DNA of 7,910 nucleotides, taken from assembly GCA_017883345.1 (NCBI GenBank), contig JADGNT010000205.1, forward strand, positions 1 to 7,910. The letters are read 5' to 3'. Shown here piece after piece: positions 4,185 to 7,910 of this stretch. The position numbers were made by a program, and so were the translations under genes. The DNA comes from Candidatus Solibacter sp. (GTDB lineage Bacteria; Acidobacteriota; Terriglobia; Bryobacterales; Bryobacteraceae). How positions within the stretch are numbered: position 1 is the first letter of the stretch; every line of letters starts with the position of its first letter. The notes under the pieces are model-generated. The model made no database searches and was not told the DNA's origin. It saw only the letters and a list, made by a program, of their open reading frames with translations.

Positions 4185-7100
4185 TTACTGGTCGGCATCC
4201 AGCATGCGGATCGCCTCCAGGTTCAGATACTCGACCATGCCCGGCGGACCGGCCGCCGCGCCCGCCTGAAAACTGGCCGCGGCAGCGTCGTTGCTGCCTA
4301 TGATCGTTTGCAGCAGTCCCTGGCTGTAGAGCAATGCGCCGTGATATTCCGGCAAAGCCGTTCCCAATTGGCGTTGCAGGAAGCCCAGCGCCCTGCGCGC
4401 CTGAATCTTGCCCTCCGCCGGATCCAGCTTGGCCAGCGCCATATAGGGATAAGCGTGGTCGGTGGACGCAATCTCCGGGGTGGCCTTGGCAAGTACCTCC
4501 CATCTCTTGCGCGCCGCATTTTGGTCCACGCAGGCGAATTCCACCACGCCCACCAGGTACTGGACGCGAATGCCTCTGGTGAAGCTGCCGAATCCATGGG
4601 AGGTGAACGGCAGGCTCTTGTCCTCGGCTTCCAGGTTGGTAAGCCCCTGGATCGCGGCGGCGCACTGCTTAGCGGCGGCCAGCGCCACCACGCGGCGCAG
4701 GCGCAGTTCGATGTACGCCTCGCGCACCGCGTCCTCCTGTTTCTCTTGCGGGAACCTGGCGGGCGTGAAGTAGCTCATGGCTCCGCCGATGTCGCCGGAC
4801 GCGGCCATGCGCAGCGCCATGGCGGCTATCTCCCGTGGCGAAGTTAGGGCGGCCACGGCGGCCGTAGCCGCCGCGTCGGGCGCGGGATCGCTCCCCACCG
4901 GACGAATCTTCCGCGCCGCCGCCGGCTCTGGCACTAACTTCGCCAGTAACGCCTCCGCATCCGGGAAGCCCGGCCGCAACTTCAGCACAGTCTGCAATGC
5001 CTCCCGCGCGGCGGAGACTCTGCCTGCATTCTGGTATAGCATCGCTAGCAGCAGGCGAGCGTTGGCATCCGTCGGATTGCGCTGGGCTATCAATTGGAAA
5101 ACCTGCAACCCGCCCGGAAAGCGCGGGGAGAGATCTTTGACCGGCAAAGTTCCCGCCACGCGCAGGTCCTCTCCCGCGTAGTAAGAGTAATCCAGCAGAT
5201 CGCGGCAGTAACTTCGATAATAGAACATCAATGCATTGTTTAGCGCCGGGACCGGCTGGGCATATTTGTGGGTGACCAGCACCATCGCGTCCCGTAGGAG
5301 GCCCCACTGGATGTACGTGTCCGCCATCTCCAGCAGGCGTTCCGGGTTGGCTGCCAGAAGGTCCCACAGAGCCGGGTCGGGCGTTCCCTGGCGTACCCGT
5401 TCATAGCGCGCCACCAGATCGCCGGCGCTGGGCGACCCGATCCGCGCCAGCACGGCGGCCGCACCCGCATCGTCGAATGCCGCGCGCAGCAGCGCGGCCT
5501 CCATCGCCAGCCCGTGCGGCATGTTGGCGCGCGCCCGCACCGCTTGGACGGCAGCCTCATAGTCGCCCGCGCGCGCGCGCTCCATGGCCGAATCGGCGGG
5601 CCCGGGTGCGGCATTCGAGACCGCAATCCCAAAGGCTCCCAGATCGACCGGACCCACGGTCGAACCCCACTCCGCGTCGGCGATCGCGAGGCCGGCATCC
5701 AGCAGCGGACTGCCCGCGCTCAAATGGAAATCGAGCTTCGCCTCATCCACGAACCGTGGGACCACCGACACCGTTCTGTTCCGGGAAAAAGTAGGATTGT
5801 AGCTTCGGTCTGCCACGGCGATCGACTTCAACGTCTCATAAGTCCCACCGCCCAACTGGTTCCACATGATGAAGGCGCGCTCCGGTTGCGGTTTGCCGGC
5901 GGCATCCACCGAAAGGATATTGTTGCCGGTGTTCCGGTTGGTCGTATTGCCGAGATAGATCCGGAAAGCCACATCCTGCACTTTATAACAGATGTTGTTC
6001 GCGAAGATTACGTTGTTGTACGCCTGCATGCCGCCGTTGGAAGATTGGAAATAGCAGCCACCCGAATTGTAGAACACGTTGTTGTAGACCAGATTGTAAG
6101 ACGCCTTACCGCCGAAGGCACTTATTTCCAACGCCCAAGTCTTACTGTTGACGGCCACGTTGCGTCTCACCGTATTATTCGCCCCGGACACCTGAATCGC
6201 CGGCTTATAAAACGGCGCGATTTGGCCGACCCCCTGGATGAAGTTACCCTCTACCAGGTTATGATCGGACCCGTTCACGGCAATCCATCCTTGTCCCCAT
6301 CCGCCATCCATCACATTGTTCAGCCAGCGATTGTTCCGGCAACCCGACTTACAGAGGCTCTCGTCGTGACCGCCGCGTGTCAGATGGTTGCTCCAGATTA
6401 CGTTCTCCGCCGCGCCAAGCACCGCCAGCACGAAGCCGCCGCCCCCGTCCGGGTTCTGAGTGGCATCCGGGCTCCCATAATCGTGCAGGTAGGAGCGGTA
6501 GACCAGATTACTCCTTCCTAAGATCACCACCCCGAACTTAAAGGACGGAATCACCGGAGGGCGGAATTCCACGTTGAGCAGCGCGTTATGGCTGCCGTCG
6601 ATCTCGGCATCGTATTCGCCGTATGGTGTGCCCGGAGAATTCACCCCCAGCCCGTCGACCACCAGGTAGTCTCCCGCCAGAACCAGCGCGTGGCCCGAGT
6701 TCGCCGGCTGCGATGCGATGGTCGCGGTATCCCCGGGATTGACCAGCACCACCGCCTTGGCCGCCGCCGAGCACTTCTGCGTCATGCGAATCTCATCGGC
6801 CGGGTAGTTTCCGCCCATCACGATCAGCACCTGCCCACAACCGATGGCAGCCGCTCCGTGCGCCAGAGTTCGCCAGGCGTGGGCAGGGTCCGCGCCCTTG
6901 CCATCGTTGGCGTCCTTCCCTGCCGGAGCAACGTACCGCACCGCATAGTCGGAGGTCGTGCCGCTGGCCGTGTTCGAGTAAGCGCTGAATACCGGGGAGG
7001 CGTTGCCCGAGTAACTTCGAACGCGGAAGCTATAAGCGGTGTTCGGCTTCAGTCCCCAGGCAATGAACTGGGCGGCCGTGCCGTCTTGCGGGTCGGCGTA

Positions 7101-7457
7101 CTGAGCCTCCGTGACCCAGTAGGGTATCCCGCGATTGGAAGGGTTGTGGACCTGTTCGCCGGTTGGGTCGCTGAGGTTGCAGCGCGCGCCGCGCGCCACG
7201 ATGCTGCTGTCGCAGGTGTAACCACCTGCCCGCGGGATGGGCTCGAGCTCGGTCCAGGCGGTGAAACGGCTGTCGCTGGCAGAGCGTATTTCGACCAGAT
7301 AGCCGTACCCTGGGTCCGCCACCGCCGGCCATGTCAGGTTGATCTGATCGGGGCCCTTGACATGCGCCGCGATCGCCGGTGCTCCCAGCCCCGGCTCCTG
7401 CGCGCATAGCATTGGGCACAACGCTCCGCAACCGATGACCCATGCAATCGCCCCCAT
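4185..7457 (-). CDS. Exported protein: fibronectin-III-like domain, right-handed beta-helix and TPR-like region
   Basis: A 1090-residue multidomain protein. Residues 1-20 are hydrophobic and end in CAQ, fitting a signal peptide, though the n-region lacks a basic residue. Residues about 26-168 look like a fibronectin type III domain (QINLTWPAV; AYSFRVRSYSG) with an inserted loop holding Cys82 and Cys93. From 174 (VRYVAPAGKDANDG) to about 612 is a right-handed parallel beta-helix like polysaccharide lyases. Coils recur about every 25 residues, each with an Asn-rich turn: NLVYRSYLHD (317), NVIWSNHLTRG (352), NNRWLNNVMDGG (375), HNLVEGNFIQG (399), NNTVRRNVAVNS (427), YNLVYNNVFYNSG (454). The fold closes with FHLSAGSPLLDAG and DLGAFG (577-610). 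Residues about 620-1090 are Ala-rich helices with TPR character, clearest at 784-842. Likely role: binding or modifying a surface or plant-type polysaccharide; no catalytic residues can be assigned. ATG 7457 is preferred, with GGAG 11 nt upstream; GTG 7571 would add 38 strongly basic residues. Confidence 0.82.
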   Translation of the reverse strand: MGAIAWVIGCGALCPMLCAQEPGLGAPAIAAHVKGPDQINLTWPAVADPGYGYLVEIRSASDSRFTAWTELEPIPRAGGYTCDSSIVARGARCNLSDPTGEQVHNPSNRGIPYWVTEAQYADPQDGTAAQFIAWGLKPNTAYSFRVRSYSGNASPVFSAYSNTASGTTSDYAVRYVAPAGKDANDGKGADPAHAWRTLAHGAAAIGCGQVLIVMGGNYPADEIRMTQKCSAAAKAVVLVNPGDTATIASQPANSGHALVLAGDYLVVDGLGVNSPGTPYGEYDAEIDGSHNALLNVEFRPPVIPSFKFGVVILGRSNLVYRSYLHDYGSPDATQNPDGGGGFVLAVLGAAENVIWSNHLTRGGHDESLCKSGCRNNRWLNNVMDGGWGQGWIAVNGSDHNLVEGNFIQGVGQIAPFYKPAIQVSGANNTVRRNVAVNSKTWALEISAFGGKASYNLVYNNVFYNSGGCYFQSSNGGMQAYNNVIFANNICYKVQDVAFRIYLGNTTNRNTGNNILSVDAAGKPQPERAFIMWNQLGGGTYETLKSIAVADRSYNPTFSRNRTVSVVPRFVDEAKLDFHLSAGSPLLDAGLAIADAEWGSTVGPVDLGAFGIAVSNAAPGPADSAMERARAGDYEAAVQAVRARANMPHGLAMEAALLRAAFDDAGAAAVLARIGSPSAGDLVARYERVRQGTPDPALWDLLAANPERLLEMADTYIQWGLLRDAMVLVTHKYAQPVPALNNALMFYYRSYCRDLLDYSYYAGEDLRVAGTLPVKDLSPRFPGGLQVFQLIAQRNPTDANARLLLAMLYQNAGRVSAAREALQTVLKLRPGFPDAEALLAKLVPEPAAARKIRPVGSDPAPDAAATAAVAALTSPREIAAMALRMAASGDIGGAMSYFTPARFPQEKQEDAVREAYIELRLRRVVALAAAKQCAAAIQGLTNLEAEDKSLPFTSHGFGSFTRGIRVQYLVGVVEFACVDQNAARKRWEVLAKATPEIASTDHAYPYMALAKLDPAEGKIQARRALGFLQRQLGTALPEYHGALLYSQGLLQTIIGSNDAAAASFQAGAAAGPPGMVEYLNLEAIRMLDADQ

Positions 7458-7732
7458 CGCCGCGACAACTCCGGGACTGACCTGCCGGTCCCAAGGCGGC
7501 GCCTTTTGCCGCCGCGTGGGGGGTGCCCTGTGGGCCCGGGTCTGTCCCCGTCTTTCTGTTGATCTCTTCACGCCGGTCTTGCCTTTTCCGAGGATTGGCG
7601 GCCGCCTGTTTACGCGCGCTGATAAAAAGTATACAGGAAGGCCGCGCCACCAGCCCACCCAGCTTGTCGCGGACGCGAAGACGCAAAGAAAAGCTTTGAG
7701 ACTCTGGAGGTTCGGGCTCACGGGTTCTGGGT
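7458..7732 (-). other. Leader of the beta-helix gene with short repeats
   Basis: The frame of the large gene stays open back to an ATG at 7736, but this stretch does not look coding and I read it as non-coding leader. It holds a hairpin (GGCGGC 7495-7500 with GCCGCC 7508-7513, 7-nt loop), a GGGGACAGACC-type segment read on the minus strand (about 7539-7550), and a tandem 8-mer GACGCGAA/GACGCAAA (7672-7687) of a kind often seen between bacterial genes. Two sections of the encoded stretch are very basic or Trp-rich and unlike an export signal. Confidence 0.45.
7628..7633 (-). promoter_or_regulatory. Candidate -10 box for the beta-helix gene
   Basis: TATACT on the minus strand matches the sigma-70 -10 consensus at five of six bases and sits in a local AT-rich patch (CTGTATACTTTTTATC) within GC-rich DNA. 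No TTGACA-like -35 box stands 16-18 nt upstream, so promoter strength is uncertain. If used, transcription would start near 7620, giving a leader of about 160 nt before ATG 7457, or about 50 nt before GTG 7571. Confidence 0.4.
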
Positions 7733-7909
7733 TCATCGGGTCTTCCGGGGCGGACCCAGAGGGTCCTCCGAGGCGGGCGACGGGGTCTCGGGCGCGTCAG
7801 GAGGCAATGCCCGCGGGGGGACGAGGAAGGGTTCGCCGTTGGGGCGGAAGCGAGGGGGTTGTCCGGGGATGTTTCCGGCGGGTGACGGGTTCGACGGGTT
7901 CGCCGTCTT
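7733..7909 (-). CDS. C-terminal tail of an unidentified Pro-rich protein (5' partial)
   Basis: One minus-strand frame is open from the right window edge to a TGA at 7735-7733, giving 58 residues. The sequence includes RFRPNGEPFLVPPRALP and a Pro/Ser/Thr/Glu-rich end that looks like a disordered C-terminal tail. A tandem 9-mer (7884-7892, 7893-7901) encodes NPSNPS. Wobble positions are mostly G or C, but so are those of other frames here, so coding status is not certain. I do not recognise the family. Its stop overlaps an ATG (ATGA) that opens the upstream extension of the beta-helix frame, which I judge not to be the true start. Confidence 0.35.
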   Translation of the reverse strand, partial: KTANPSNPSPAGNIPGQPPRFRPNGEPFLVPPRALPPDAPETPSPASEDPLGPPRKTR

Positions 7910-7910
7910 C

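Noticed and set aside
2905..4269. Long plus-strand open frame (454 codons) opposite the aldolase and epimerase genes
   Set aside because: Arg/His/Pro-rich composition typical of antisense shadow, no family resemblance, and it runs through the nested repeat.
3991..4665. Upstream extension of the epimerase frame to an ATG at 4665
   Set aside because: The extension passes through the inverted repeat and overlaps the 3' end of the beta-helix gene in another frame; ATG 3990 has a Shine-Dalgarno and starts just before the conserved Rossmann motif.
4163..7548. GGTCTGTCCC present at both 4163-4172 and 7539-7548, flanking the large gene in the same orientation
   Set aside because: Shared 10-mers are expected by chance in a window of this size, and the flanking bases do not match, so it is not evidence of transposon ends.
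7458..7736. N-terminal extension of the beta-helix protein to ATG 7736
   Set aside because: Encoded sequence lacks a normal export signal and covers promoter-like and repeat-like DNA; the hydrophobic segment begins at ATG 7457.
1..7910. CRISPR array, tRNA, rRNA, transposase gene
   Set aside because: No regularly spaced direct repeats, no cloverleaf-like segment with a T-loop GGTTCRA context in a 70-90 base unit, no rRNA core sequence and no transposase motifs were seen on reading the window.

Overview
The window is GC-rich, densely coded bacterial DNA. The gene families (a DUF4159 protein, a paired dihydrodipicolinate-synthase-like protein and epimerase, a secreted beta-helix/TPR protein, and hairpin repeats built on GGCAGGCG/CGCCTGCC) suggest a soil Acidobacteriota, perhaps related to Bryobacterales/Solibacter. 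That placement rests on recognition of families, not on a search.

Layout. Bases 1-188 are the 3' end of a group II intron. Domain V, domain VI with a bulged branch-point A, and the C-terminal tail of the intron-encoded maturase are all visible. Only 79 nt further on starts a plus-strand DUF4159 gene (268-1110) with a strong ribosome binding site. After a 154-base convergent gap, the rest of the coding is on the minus strand.

Read in the minus direction, an operon-like run starts at 3990: a Rossmann-fold epimerase/dehydratase-like protein (3990-2983), a DHDPS/NAL-superfamily aldolase-like protein (2996-1932), a PIN-domain toxin (1908-1486) and a small ribbon-helix-helix-type antitoxin (1489-1265). 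Junctions are a 14-base overlap, a 23-base gap and a 4-base ATGA overlap. The first two genes probably form a catabolic module for a sugar-acid-like compound of unknown identity. The last two form a toxin-antitoxin pair in toxin-first order, attached to the end of that operon.

Upstream of this run, a 194-base gap (3991-4184) carries a nested inverted repeat and a second hairpin. It separates the run from a large minus-strand gene (7457-4185) for a probably exported 1090-residue protein: a fibronectin-III-like domain, a right-handed beta-helix and a long alpha-helical TPR-like half. Its leader (7458-7732) holds short repeats and a -10-like box. The right edge holds the proline-rich end of another probable minus-strand gene.

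I see no clear new defence or mobile system. The points most worth attention are the intron/DUF4159 junction, the epimerase whose YxxxK motif reads YxxxC next to an aldolase that keeps its Tyr/Lys pair, the beta-helix-TPR fusion, and the nested inverted repeat.
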